From: Alphaproteobacteria bacterium
GTDB taxonomy: Bacteria > Pseudomonadota > Alphaproteobacteria > Micavibrionales > UBA1664
DNA length: 8,326 bases
Reading direction: 5' to 3'
Assembly: GCA_018969935.1 (NCBI GenBank)
Contig: JAGWXJ010000080.1
Coordinates: 1-8,326 of the forward strand
Below are positions 1 to 6,913 of the stretch, piece by piece (the first letter of the stretch is position 1; each line of letters starts with the position of its first letter). The position numbers and the translations under genes were made by a program. The notes under the pieces are model-generated. The model was not told the origin of the DNA and searched no databases. It saw only the letters and a program-made list of their open reading frames with translations.

Positions 1-851
1 CGATTATCGAGGCTATCCGCCCTGAATTGCGCGGTGAAGCTTCCACGCAAATGCGCCCTGCCGATTTCCGCCTTATGATCATGACATCGGATGAGGGTGG
101 ACGTGTGCATGGCTTCCCCAACCACGGGCATCCTGAAAACGAAGTTAGCAATGTGGCTTTTGACGGCCAAAACGCTGTTATGTCGATGCTGGTTGGTGAT
201 ACGCCGCAGCGCCAGCTTTTCTCCATCCGCATGGTTTTTGCGCGCATGGCGGAAAAGGGTGTTACGCGACTGACGCCTGAGTTTATTGATGAAAGCATTG
301 CGGCCAAGGATGCGCCGCTGCGCCGTGCCATCGCACAGATTTATGGCCCCGTAGCGCCTGGCGATATTGCCGCACAGAAATCCAAGTTTGTGGATACGAC
401 CATCATGGGTGCCAACGGTGCACCTGAAACGTTCAAGTTTGTTGAAACTGCCGATTATGCCTACGGCATGCGTGCGCCGCAGCCAGAGGAAGTTTTCCTT
501 GTGGTGTTTGGCGGCAAGGTGCCTGTGCATGTAACGGGTACGAATTCGGCAGCCAACTTTGCAACCAGCTTTGAAGATGCCGTTAAGGCATCGGTCAAAG
601 GCACGCGCGCAACGTTTGAACAGATGCAGGGTATGGGCGCCTGGACCAAAGGTATCGTGCTTGCGGTTGACAGCAAGGACGGTACCGTAAAGCCCATCCA
701 CCTTGGTACGGCGACCGAGATTTTCAACATCGGCCTTATGAGCATCATCGTGATTGACGATCATGGCCGCATTGCAGGCCAGTATGCGAATATGCGGAAT
801 GTCGATAGCGGCGTGGTCCTGAAATCGCGCCCGACACGTGGCCCTGTATAA
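1..851 (+). CDS. Unrecognised soluble protein, 5' end outside window
   Basis: The reading frame is open through the left edge: codons from position 3 read IIEAIRPE before the TTG at 27, so that TTG is probably internal and the gene starts upstream of the window. About 282 residues are visible, ending at TAA 849-851. No signal peptide or membrane segment is seen in the visible part. It looks like a mixed alpha/beta cytosolic protein, with an N-terminal stretch rich in His, Gly and Asn (GFPNHGHPENEV), a middle stretch rich in Ala, Lys and Asp, and beta-like segments (EEVFLVVFGGKVPVHVTG and GLMSIIVIDDHGRIAGQY). I do not recognise the family and assign no function. Codon use matches the neighbouring hypothetical gene, so there is no sign of recent transfer. 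A terminator-like hairpin follows 36 bases after the stop, so this is probably the last gene of its transcript. Confidence 0.8.
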   Translation, partial: IIEAIRPELRGEASTQMRPADFRLMIMTSDEGGRVHGFPNHGHPENEVSNVAFDGQNAVMSMLVGDTPQRQLFSIRMVFARMAEKGVTRLTPEFIDESIAAKDAPLRRAIAQIYGPVAPGDIAAQKSKFVDTTIMGANGAPETFKFVETADYAYGMRAPQPEEVFLVVFGGKVPVHVTGTNSAANFATSFEDAVKASVKGTRATFEQMQGMGAWTKGIVLAVDSKDGTVKPIHLGTATEIFNIGLMSIIVIDDHGRIAGQYANMRNVDSGVVLKSRPTRGPV

Positions 852-887
852 ATTTTCTTTTCCTTACATTTCAGAGAGGTAGTGCAG

Positions 888-918
888 ATGCGGCGTTTTT
901 GCGCCGCATTTAAATTTG
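888..918 (+). terminator. Putative intrinsic terminator
   Basis: An 8-bp perfect stem pairs ATGCGGCG (888-895) with CGCCGCAT (902-909) around a 6-base loop (TTTTTG). It is followed by TTAAATTT, which is A/T-rich but not a clean U-tract. It lies 36 bases after the stop of the first gene and before the next gene's ribosome binding site, which is the right place for a terminator. The interrupted T-run makes the termination strength uncertain. Confidence 0.6.
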
Positions 919-968
919 TGCGGTGCGTATGTTCTGTGGCCTAATTGGTCAAAGAACAAAAATCATAC

Positions 969-973
969 AGGGG
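969..973 (+). promoter_or_regulatory. Ribosome binding site that fixes a TTG start
   Basis: AGGGG at 969-973 can pair with the 16S rRNA anti-Shine-Dalgarno (one G-U wobble) and sits 7 bases before TTG 981. This favours TTG 981 over the in-frame TTG at 945, which directly follows an in-frame stop (942-944) and has no comparable site upstream. Confidence 0.6.
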
Positions 974-980
974 CCACGCA

Positions 981-1673
981 TTGCCAAGACCTTTCGAGCC
1001 GATTCCACTTTATATACCTACCCCGCCGCCGCCATCGGAGCGCGAGGGGCCACGCGAGGAATTTGGCGACAAGGTTGCGGCCGACAAGCCGCAACGTGAA
1101 ACGGTTTTTACGTTATCCATGGGCGGTGATGATACGGATGATGTAGCCGCGAGCGACCCGCGACATGAAAAATTGCTGGTGTTGCAAGCAGGCGTACGCA
1201 AGCTTGCCGATGCGGGCGAACGCCTGACAGGTTGGGAGCGATTGCTAGAGCAGGTATACAAACGTGATGTGGAAAATCTGACCGTATTGCCTGCCGACAA
1301 TTCGGGTAACCGTTTTTATGCGGAGTGGGGTACGCCTATGCTTGGTGCCATGGGGAGAATGGCGTCTTTGAAAGTGTGGTATGGGCGTGCTGACGAAAGC
1401 AAGTTGGCTGTTGGCCGCAAGGCTATGGCCATCAGGGTCGGGGATAACGGGGGGATGATTGTGGATTGCGCGCTGCCTTCCAGCAGCCTTGACCCAAACA
1501 GGCCTGAAATAGAAACGTATTCCAATTTTGCCGAAACGGTTATGGGGCTTGGCAAGTCGTTACATGTTTGGGCTTCGCGCGTTTCGGGCCGCCATATCGA
1601 TGCACCCGTCATGCCCAAGGATGGCATATTGCCGTCACGCAAGGGCAAAGCGCCCGTGCCCCGCGCCCTGTAA
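981..1673 (+). CDS. Unrecognised protein with proline-rich N-terminus
   Basis: This gene encodes a predicted 230-residue protein starting MPRPFEPIPLYIP. TTG 981 is chosen because of the AGGGG site 7 bases upstream; an in-frame TTG at 945 would add 12 residues. Residues 1-25 are proline-rich (including TPPPPSE) and residues 26-60 are charged and probably disordered. From about residue 62 a helical, Lys/Arg/Glu-rich segment follows (KLLVLQAGVRKLADAGERLTGWERLLEQVYKRD), then a more globular part with aromatic residues (RFYAEWGTP, LKVWYGR). The C-terminal tail is again basic and proline-rich (PSRKGKAPVPRAL). No signal peptide or membrane helix is seen. I do not recognise the family. The stop codon lies 2 bases from the stop of the converging smpB. 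The long open frames on the opposite strand here give low-complexity, Ser/Arg-rich translations and look like shadows. Confidence 0.7.
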   Translation: MPRPFEPIPLYIPTPPPPSEREGPREEFGDKVAADKPQRETVFTLSMGGDDTDDVAASDPRHEKLLVLQAGVRKLADAGERLTGWERLLEQVYKRDVENLTVLPADNSGNRFYAEWGTPMLGAMGRMASLKVWYGRADESKLAVGRKAMAIRVGDNGGMIVDCALPSSSLDPNRPEIETYSNFAETVMGLGKSLHVWASRVSGRHIDAPVMPKDGILPSRKGKAPVPRAL

Positions 1674-1675
1674 CA

Positions 1676-2164
1676 TCAGCCCTTCATCAGGCGGTTTTTG
1701 GCACGGCCCCAGTCGCGTGATTTTTCGGTCGCGCGTTTGTCGTGCAGTTTTTTGCCTTTGCCGAGTGCAATTTCAAGCTTCACCATGTTGCGGGAATTGA
1801 AGTACAGGCGGGTGGGGATGAGCGTATAGCCTTCCCGCTTTATCGCGCCCATGAATTTATCGACTTCCTTTTTATGCAGAAGCAATTTGCGCGGCCTTGT
1901 GGGCGTATGCTGCAAATGGCGCGGCGCTTGCGGGTATTCCTGAATGTTGGCGTTGAGCAAATACAGCTCGCCATTCTTTTCGCCGACATAGGCTTCGTTG
2001 ATGCTGGCGTGGCCTTCACGCATGGATTTGACTTCCGAACCCGTGAGCTGAATGCCGGCCTCGACCGGAGTTTCCAAAAAATAGTCAAAGCGCGCACGTT
2101 TGTTGACGGCTACAGGTTGCCCTGCCGTCAGGAAGTTCTTGCGCTTGTTAACTTTTTCAGCCAT
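1676..2164 (-). CDS. smpB: SsrA-binding protein SmpB
   Basis: SmpB binds tmRNA (SsrA) and delivers it to stalled ribosomes for trans-translation, which rescues the ribosome and tags the incomplete peptide. The 162-residue product has the family pattern: a short basic N-terminus, NKRARFDYFLE (21-31), EAGIQLTGSEVKSMREG (35-51), INEAYV (55-60), the oligonucleotide-binding fold core with PRKLLLHKKEVDK (91-103), LIPTRLYFN (115-123) and the basic C-terminal tail KGKKLHDKR (136-144), which inserts into the empty mRNA channel. The length is normal for the family. ATG 2164 is chosen because the protein then begins MAEKVNKRK, as family members do; an in-frame ATG at 2206 would add 14 unconserved residues. 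Its Shine-Dalgarno is weak (an AGG about 12 bases upstream). The gene converges on the unknown gene ending at 1673 and diverges from the transglycosylase gene. The usual alphaproteobacterial upstream partner dapA is not present. Confidence 0.96.
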   Translation of the reverse strand: MAEKVNKRKNFLTAGQPVAVNKRARFDYFLETPVEAGIQLTGSEVKSMREGHASINEAYVGEKNGELYLLNANIQEYPQAPRHLQHTPTRPRKLLLHKKEVDKFMGAIKREGYTLIPTRLYFNSRNMVKLEIALGKGKKLHDKRATEKSRDWGRAKNRLMKG

Positions 2165-2227
2165 CGCGCGACTTTGCCTGCCATTGGGCCGCGAATCAAG
2201 TGGCATAAGTCGTGCAAAAAGCTTTCC

Positions 2228-2256
2228 TTGTCATTTTTGAAACGAAGCATTTAGAG
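2228..2256 (+). promoter_or_regulatory. Weak candidate promoter for the transglycosylase
   Basis: In the 100-base divergent gap between smpB and the transglycosylase, TTGTCA (2228-2233) resembles a -35 box. TTTAGA (2250-2255) could be the -10 box with a 16-base spacer. The -10 match is poor and lies only 9 bases before ATG 2265. The GAG within it could instead be the ribosome binding site. I see no clear promoter for smpB on the other strand. Confidence 0.25.
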
Positions 2257-2264
2257 TGAATCTT

Positions 2265-4229
2265 ATGAAGAAGCTTCGCGTATTCTGTTTGGGGGTGGCC
2301 TGCGTTGCGGGCCTTGGTATTTCGCAAGCCTATGCCGGCGGGGCCGATGCCATCCGCATGGCCGAGCGCGGGCAGTGGGGCGCAGCCCTTAACCAAGCGG
2401 GCGGCGGTATTGCTGCCGACGTCGTGAAATGGATGTACCTGCTTGATGGTGACACCCGCGCGTCCTTCTCTGAGATCGCGGCGTTTGTCACGAAGCACCC
2501 CGACTGGCCGGATAACAAAAAGCTTTTCAAGATTGCCGAGAGCCGCCTGCCCAACGATGTAAGCGACAACCAGATCCTGAACTGGTTTGCGGTAAACGCG
2601 CCTGTATCGGCTGCCGGCATGAAGCGCTATATGGGTGCGCTGCTTGATACCCGCCAGACGGCGTTGGCCGTCAACAGCCTTAAAACATGGTGGGTAGATG
2701 CGGACCTGAGCGTTGCCGACCAAGAGGAAATGATTAACAGCTTCAGCAGCTATTTCAGCACCGCTGACCATATCCGCCGCCTTGAGAAAATCCTGACAGA
2801 CAAGCAATACGGCCAAGCCCGTGCGCTTGCCGCGCATATCGGGCGTGGTTACCAGCAGCTTGTGGCTGCACGACAGGCATTGCAGGAAGGTACGCGCGGG
2901 ATAGAGGCGAGCGTGAGCGCCGTCCCCAATTCCCTTTTGAAGGATGCGGGCCTTTTGCTTTCCCGCGTGCAGTACCGCCGCGAGAAAGATATGGATGATG
3001 AAGCCATCCAGCTCCTCAATATGGCGCCGCCTGCAGGCCAGACAACGGACCCTGCCGCGTGGTGGAAGGAGCGCCACGTGCTGGCGCGCCGCATGATGGA
3101 GCGCGGGAATTACCGCGCGGCCTACCAGCTTGCATCCCACCACGGATTGCCCGCTGCGGGTGCCGATTTTGCGGCGGCCGAATTTTTGTCGGGCTGGCTT
3201 GCCTTGCGTTTCATCAACCAGCCTTACAAGGCGTTCGAACACTTTGAAAAGCTTTACAACAACGCCGAAACGCCGATTACCCGCGCCCGTGCCGCCTATT
3301 GGGCCGGCCGTGCCAGCGAAGCTTTGAATGGCCGAGATATCGCCCTCCAGTGGTATCAGACGGCAGCCAAGTACCAGACGACCTTCTACGGGCAGGAAGC
3401 GGCCAAGCGTATTGGCTTGCCCCTCAACCTTATCAAGGGCAACAAGCCGCCCGTGTCCGATATCCAGCAGGCGGCCTTCAACAGCCGTACGCTTGTGCAG
3501 GCCATCAAGCTGTTCCACCGCGCGGGTATGGGCCCCGAGCGTACGAAGTTCTACAAAGCCTTGCTTGAAAGCGCTGCGAGCCCGCAGGATTACTCAATGA
3601 TATCGGACCTTGCGGTTTCCATGGGGCAGGTGGATATGGCCCTTAAAGTGGCCAAGGATGCCGAGCGCAAGGCCGATTTGTATCTGATTGATTATCTGTT
3701 CCCCACCATCATGCACACGATGGGCGATTACGGGGTAGACAAGGCATTGGTACACGCGCTTATCCGTCAGGAAAGCCAGTTTGATGCCAATGCGGTTTCG
3801 CCTTCCGGTGCCTTGGGCCTGATGCAAGTGATGCCAGCCACGGCCAAAATGACGGCCAAGCGCAACGACCTCATGCACAATACATCGCTTTTGACGGCAA
3901 ACCCGCGCCATAACGTTCAAATCGGGTCACTTTACATCCGCGAGATGCTGGACCGCTTTGACGGCAACCTGCCTATGGCGATTGCGGCCTACAACGCAGG
4001 GCCGGGCCGTGTGCAGCAGTGGGCCAAGGAATTTGGCGATCCGCGCAGCCCCAATGTCGATACCATCGACTGGATGGAGAGTATCCCCATCTATGAAACG
4101 CGCAATTACGTGCAAAGGGTGATGGAAGGTTATGCCGTCTACCGCATGAAACTCGCGCGTTATCAAGGGGATACGGATAGCCCGCGCGCCCATTCCCTTG
4201 GCCGGATCGAAACCGCATACAATCCTTAA
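2265..4229 (+). CDS. slt: Soluble lytic murein transglycosylase, Slt70 type
   Basis: This is a periplasmic enzyme of glycoside hydrolase family 23 (family 1A lytic transglycosylases). It cleaves the MurNAc-GlcNAc bond of peptidoglycan with formation of 1,6-anhydro-MurNAc, in wall turnover and recycling. The predicted precursor is 654 residues, close to E. coli Slt70. Residues 1-24 form a signal peptide (MKK, hydrophobic core, cleavage after AYA). A long helical region, about residues 25-470, corresponds to the superhelical U and linker domains, with repeat-like segments such as YRAAYQLASHHGLP and ARAAYWAGRASEAL. The catalytic SLT domain carries ALIRQESQFD with the expected catalytic Glu503, SGALGLMQVMPATA, IAAYNAGPGRV (Tyr576) and IPIYETRNYVQRV. 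ATG 2265 is preferred over the in-frame GTG 2256 because it starts exactly at the signal peptide. A GAG (2254-2256) serves as a modest ribosome binding site. The gene is transcribed divergently from smpB. The symbol is by family resemblance. Confidence 0.93.
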   Translation: MKKLRVFCLGVACVAGLGISQAYAGGADAIRMAERGQWGAALNQAGGGIAADVVKWMYLLDGDTRASFSEIAAFVTKHPDWPDNKKLFKIAESRLPNDVSDNQILNWFAVNAPVSAAGMKRYMGALLDTRQTALAVNSLKTWWVDADLSVADQEEMINSFSSYFSTADHIRRLEKILTDKQYGQARALAAHIGRGYQQLVAARQALQEGTRGIEASVSAVPNSLLKDAGLLLSRVQYRREKDMDDEAIQLLNMAPPAGQTTDPAAWWKERHVLARRMMERGNYRAAYQLASHHGLPAAGADFAAAEFLSGWLALRFINQPYKAFEHFEKLYNNAETPITRARAAYWAGRASEALNGRDIALQWYQTAAKYQTTFYGQEAAKRIGLPLNLIKGNKPPVSDIQQAAFNSRTLVQAIKLFHRAGMGPERTKFYKALLESAASPQDYSMISDLAVSMGQVDMALKVAKDAERKADLYLIDYLFPTIMHTMGDYGVDKALVHALIRQESQFDANAVSPSGALGLMQVMPATAKMTAKRNDLMHNTSLLTANPRHNVQIGSLYIREMLDRFDGNLPMAIAAYNAGPGRVQQWAKEFGDPRSPNVDTIDWMESIPIYETRNYVQRVMEGYAVYRMKLARYQGDTDSPRAHSLGRIETAYNP

Positions 4230-4239
4230 ACCTTTTTTG

Positions 4240-4248
4240 TGCTATAAT
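4240..4248 (+). promoter_or_regulatory. Extended -10 promoter giving a leaderless mRNA
   Basis: TGCTATAAT (4240-4248) is a perfect extended -10 element (TGn plus consensus TATAAT), and GCTATAAT also fits seven of eight positions of the GCTANAWC -10 consensus described in Caulobacter. No good -35 box is seen at 16-18 bases, which extended -10 promoters tolerate. Only 8 bases separate the -10 box from ATG 4257, so transcription would begin at or within about two bases of the start codon. No Shine-Dalgarno precedes the ATG, which agrees with leaderless translation. Confidence 0.7.
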
Positions 4249-4256
4249 TTTTGGCG

Positions 4257-4742
4257 ATGGAAAACCTCGCCAAAATAGCCGAAGAGCAGTTTGATATCTC
4301 CATAGCCTATGACGGCACATGGATGCACCAAGGCGCGCCCATGACACGCATGCCGCTTGTACGGTTGTTCGCGACCGTTTTGCAGCGTGATGCTGCGGGC
4401 GAATACTGGCTTATTACGCCTGCCGAGCGCGGGCGGATTGTGGTAGAGGACGCGCCGTTTGTCATTACGGGCTGGCGCCACGAGGGCGAAACCGTTTACC
4501 TGACGGATAATCTGGGCCGTGAAGTGCCTGTTGATGTTGCCCACCCGCTTACTTTACGTATGCCGCACATTGGCGGGCCGTTTATCCCTTACCAGCAGCT
4601 TGGGGGCGGGGTTGAAGCCCGCGTATCCACGGCTGTGTATTATGACCTTGTCGAGCTTGCGCTGCGCGAGGGCGGGGCCGAGGCATCGGGCCGCCTGCTT
4701 CTTGCGTCCGGTGGCGGGCAGCACCCGTTGGGAATGATCTGA
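4257..4742 (+). CDS. DUF1285 family protein
   Basis: The product is a 161-residue cytosolic protein of the DUF1285 family (function unknown). Family hallmarks are visible: a DGTWMHQGAPMTRMPLVRLFATVL block (residues 19-42, normally W/DG.PI.R..LVRLFA.VL), DAAGEYWLITPAERGRIVVEDAPFV (45-69), then the beta-rich YLTDNLGREVPVDVAHPL (81-98) and RVSTAVYYDLVELAL (122-136). ATG 4257 is chosen because it fits the leaderless promoter; an in-frame TTG at 4251 adds only two residues. Its stop overlaps the start of cca by one base (TGATG), so translation of the two is probably coupled. In many alphaproteobacteria this gene sits beside cca, often with a Nudix CoA pyrophosphatase gene between them; here that gene is absent. 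The link with cca suggests, but does not show, a role near RNA or nucleotide metabolism. Confidence 0.88.
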   Translation: MENLAKIAEEQFDISIAYDGTWMHQGAPMTRMPLVRLFATVLQRDAAGEYWLITPAERGRIVVEDAPFVITGWRHEGETVYLTDNLGREVPVDVAHPLTLRMPHIGGPFIPYQQLGGGVEARVSTAVYYDLVELALREGGAEASGRLLLASGGGQHPLGMI

Positions 4743-5968
4743 TGAAGCCTGTTTTAACCGTTACGCCCCAGCCTTTTATGGAGGATGCGGGCCTCAAGGC
4801 TGTTATGGCGGCTTTGGGCCACGGCAACGCCCTTATGGTGGGCGGCTGTGTGCGCGGGGCCATACTGGGCGAGGCAGGCGGGGATATCGATATCGCAACA
4901 GTGCTTACGCCCAATGCTGCCACAAAGGCGCTTGAGAGCGCCGGCATCAAGGTTGTGCCTACGGGGCTGGCGCACGGCACTGTTACGGCTGTGGCTGGCG
5001 GTAAGGGCTATGAAATAACGACCCTTCGGCGTGATGTGGAAACGGACGGGCGGCGCGCTGTGGTGGCCTTTACAACCGACTGGGCGGAGGATGCCCAGAG
5101 GCGCGATTTTACCATGAACACCCTGTTGATGAATCTGGATGGGCAGGTGTTTGACCCGACGGGGCAAGGCGTTTCCGATTTACAGAATGGGGTTGTGCGC
5201 TTTGTGGGGGATGCAGCCATGCGCATCGCCGAGGATAGTTTACGGATTCTCAGGTTCTTTCGTTTTTATGCACGTTACGGTAAAGGCGAGCCTGATGCCG
5301 AGGGGCTGAAAGCGAGTGCTGCACTTGCCAAGAATATCGAAAATTTATCACGCGAGCGCATTACCCATGAAGTTGAAAGAATGTTGCCGCATCCACAGGC
5401 AGGGGCGGCTATAACTGCCATGCAAAAAATTGGCATAATGCAGGATTTCTGGTTTTCAGATTTCAATCAAAGCGTGTATGAATGCTTGCGTGGTTATGTC
5501 GTATCCCGTGCGCCGGAGGCTGTTTTTCCGACTCTTTTCTCTTATAGCGTGTGGGAGAACAAAGCTGATTTAATGGACGCTAAAATTAAAAAATATATCG
5601 TTTTATCAAATGCTAAGAAGTTTCAACTTCATAAGGCTGTTCTGTTTGTCCATGAGCACACTGATTCCGTTTTTAAAAACGTATACACCTACGGCAAAAC
5701 AATCACGTTAGCAGGTGGCTTATTGCATAGTAGTATCAATGCAAAAGGCGCAGATACGGGTGCCTATGAGGTTTTACATGAAAAGCTGCAAAGTGTGCGT
5801 GTTCTTGAGATGCCACTTAAAGCGGCTGACCTGATGCGCGAATTGGGTGTTGCCCAAGGGCCACAGTTGGGCACGCTTCTCAAAAAAGTTGAGGGGTGGT
5901 GGCTGGATCAGGAAGGTGTCCCTGACCATACAAAATGCCTTCAATATGCTAAATCGATTGCTGCTTGA
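4742..5968 (+). CDS. cca: CCA tRNA nucleotidyltransferase
   Basis: This enzyme adds or repairs the 3'-terminal CCA of tRNAs using CTP and ATP without a template. The 408-residue product has the class II nucleotidyltransferase head: GGCVRGAILG (34-43), the metal-binding catalytic pair Asp48 and Asp50 in GDID, ITTLRRDVETDGRR (92-105), the RRDFTMN motif (120-126), FDPTGQGVSDLQNGVVRFVG (137-156), and the ATP/CTP-recognition helix EDSLRILRFFRFYAR (164-178). The head and neck are well conserved, but the C-terminal half (from about residue 225) is divergent, and its DNA is AT-rich (14 of 60 bases are G or C at 5581-5640, against 41 of 60 at 4801-4860). The start overlaps the DUF1285 stop (TGATG), with GGGA (4730-4733) as ribosome binding site. 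It converges on hemF with 41 bases between. A poly(A) polymerase of the same superfamily is less likely given the alphaproteobacterial length and context. Confidence 0.92.
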   Translation: MKPVLTVTPQPFMEDAGLKAVMAALGHGNALMVGGCVRGAILGEAGGDIDIATVLTPNAATKALESAGIKVVPTGLAHGTVTAVAGGKGYEITTLRRDVETDGRRAVVAFTTDWAEDAQRRDFTMNTLLMNLDGQVFDPTGQGVSDLQNGVVRFVGDAAMRIAEDSLRILRFFRFYARYGKGEPDAEGLKASAALAKNIENLSRERITHEVERMLPHPQAGAAITAMQKIGIMQDFWFSDFNQSVYECLRGYVVSRAPEAVFPTLFSYSVWENKADLMDAKIKKYIVLSNAKKFQLHKAVLFVHEHTDSVFKNVYTYGKTITLAGGLLHSSINAKGADTGAYEVLHEKLQSVRVLEMPLKAADLMRELGVAQGPQLGTLLKKVEGWWLDQEGVPDHTKCLQYAKSIAA

Positions 5969-6009
5969 ACAGCGACACGTTATCGCAATTAATTGTTACT
6001 CACGGATTG

Positions 6010-6867
6010 TTACCAATGGACCTCTGGCGGGAGGGACATGAGGATGGCTTCGACGTTGCCGCCTGAATTCAGACCGAAAATTGTTCCGCGGTCATAGAGC
6101 AGGTTGAATTCTACATAACGCCCGCGTTTGACCAGTTGCTGTTCCCTTTGGGCATCGGAGTACGTTTTATGGACGGAACGTTCCACAATCTGTGGATAAA
6201 TCTGTAGAAAAGTTTCACCGACATCCTTCGTGAATGCGAAATCGGCATCCGTATTTCCGCTATCCAGATAGTCGTAGAAGATGCCGCCGATGCCACGCGG
6301 CTCGTTCCGGTGCTTCAGGAAGAAGTATTCATCGCACCATTTTTTGAATTTTTCGTAGTAGTCGGGGTTGTGCCGATCGCAGCAGGATTTCCATGCCACG
6401 TGAAAATCGTCGGTATCGGTTGCATCGGGGAAGGTGGGTGTGAGGTCAGCCCCGCCACCAAACCATGCTTTTGATGTCATGATGCGGCGCGTGTTCATGT
6501 GGACGGCGGGCACCAGCGGGTTGCGCATGTGTGCGACCAACGAAATGCCGGAGGCCCAGAATTTGCCGCCCGATTCCTCGGCGCCGGGGATTTTTTTTGC
6601 GAATTCCTCGGGGAAGGTGCCTTCGACTGTCGAGATGTTTACGCCGACTTTTTCAAACACGCGGCCACGCATCAACGACATTTCACCCCCGCCGCCCTGA
6701 TGGTGCTGCCAGACTTTACGTTCAAAACGGCCTGCCGGCATATCCGCGTGCGGGCCTGAGCCTTGCGCATCTTCCAGTGCCTCGAAGCGGGCGCATATCC
6801 GGTCACGCAAGTTGCGGAACCAGTCTGCGGCCTGTTTGTTCATGTCGGTTGCGGGTGTGTCTGTCAT
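6010..6867 (-). CDS. hemF: Oxygen-dependent coproporphyrinogen III oxidase
   Basis: HemF catalyses the aerobic oxidative decarboxylation of two propionate side chains of coproporphyrinogen III to give protoporphyrinogen IX in heme synthesis; it is a cytosolic dimer. The 285-residue product carries the family blocks: [23 protein letters not shown] (55-77), [21 protein letters not shown] (108-128), [12 protein letters not shown] (135-146), [25 protein letters not shown] (175-199) and [17 protein letters not shown] (250-266). His113, His123, His156 and His186 align with the four conserved histidines of E. coli HemF, His123 being the expected proton donor. It ends at SLPPEVHW, lacking the roughly 20-residue tail of the E. 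coli enzyme; a short end seems usual in alphaproteobacteria. No Shine-Dalgarno is seen before ATG 6867; ATG 6843 is an alternative start. It lies 46 bases downstream of trmL on the same strand and is probably cotranscribed with it. An A8 run falls at codons 90-93. Confidence 0.96.
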   Translation of the reverse strand: MTDTPATDMNKQAADWFRNLRDRICARFEALEDAQGSGPHADMPAGRFERKVWQHHQGGGGEMSLMRGRVFEKVGVNISTVEGTFPEEFAKKIPGAEESGGKFWASGISLVAHMRNPLVPAVHMNTRRIMTSKAWFGGGADLTPTFPDATDTDDFHVAWKSCCDRHNPDYYEKFKKWCDEYFFLKHRNEPRGIGGIFYDYLDSGNTDADFAFTKDVGETFLQIYPQIVERSVHKTYSDAQREQQLVKRGRYVEFNLLYDRGTIFGLNSGGNVEAILMSLPPEVHW

Positions 6868-6913
6868 GGGGGAAGGGTATGCACTATTGCGGATAGGCCA
6901 TGCAAGCGCGGGT

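Noticed and set aside
27..29. TTG as the true start of the first gene
   Set aside because: The frame continues open to the left edge with protein-like sequence and there is no ribosome binding site before 27, so the gene is treated as partial.
1010..1648. Two minus-strand open frames opposite the unknown gene at 981-1673
   Set aside because: Their translations are Ser/Arg/Pro-rich low-complexity sequence, and neither has a good ribosome binding site. The plus frame is longer and has one.
1742..2254. 170-codon open frame on the plus strand
   Set aside because: It is antisense to the clear smpB gene; the translation is Phe/Cys/Arg-rich and has no family resemblance.
2196..3518. 440-codon open frame on the minus strand
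   Set aside because: It lies opposite the transglycosylase gene, overlaps the slt promoter region, and its translation has no recognisable domain. The plus-strand frame has a signal peptide and catalytic motifs, so this is a shadow.
4230..4239. T6 run after the slt stop as a terminator
   Set aside because: No GC-rich hairpin precedes the run. The T-rich stretch is better explained as upstream sequence of the extended -10 promoter.
5990..6013. TTGTTAC direct repeat (5993-5999 and 6007-6013) between cca and hemF
   Set aside because: Only two 7-base copies 14 bases apart, the second overlapping the hemF stop. This is within chance for AT-rich intergenic sequence, and no terminator hairpin was seen here.
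6010..6040. HemF as a truncated pseudogene because of its short C-terminus
   Set aside because: All four conserved histidines and all core blocks are present. To my knowledge alphaproteobacterial HemF proteins often end shortly after the SLPP..W motif.
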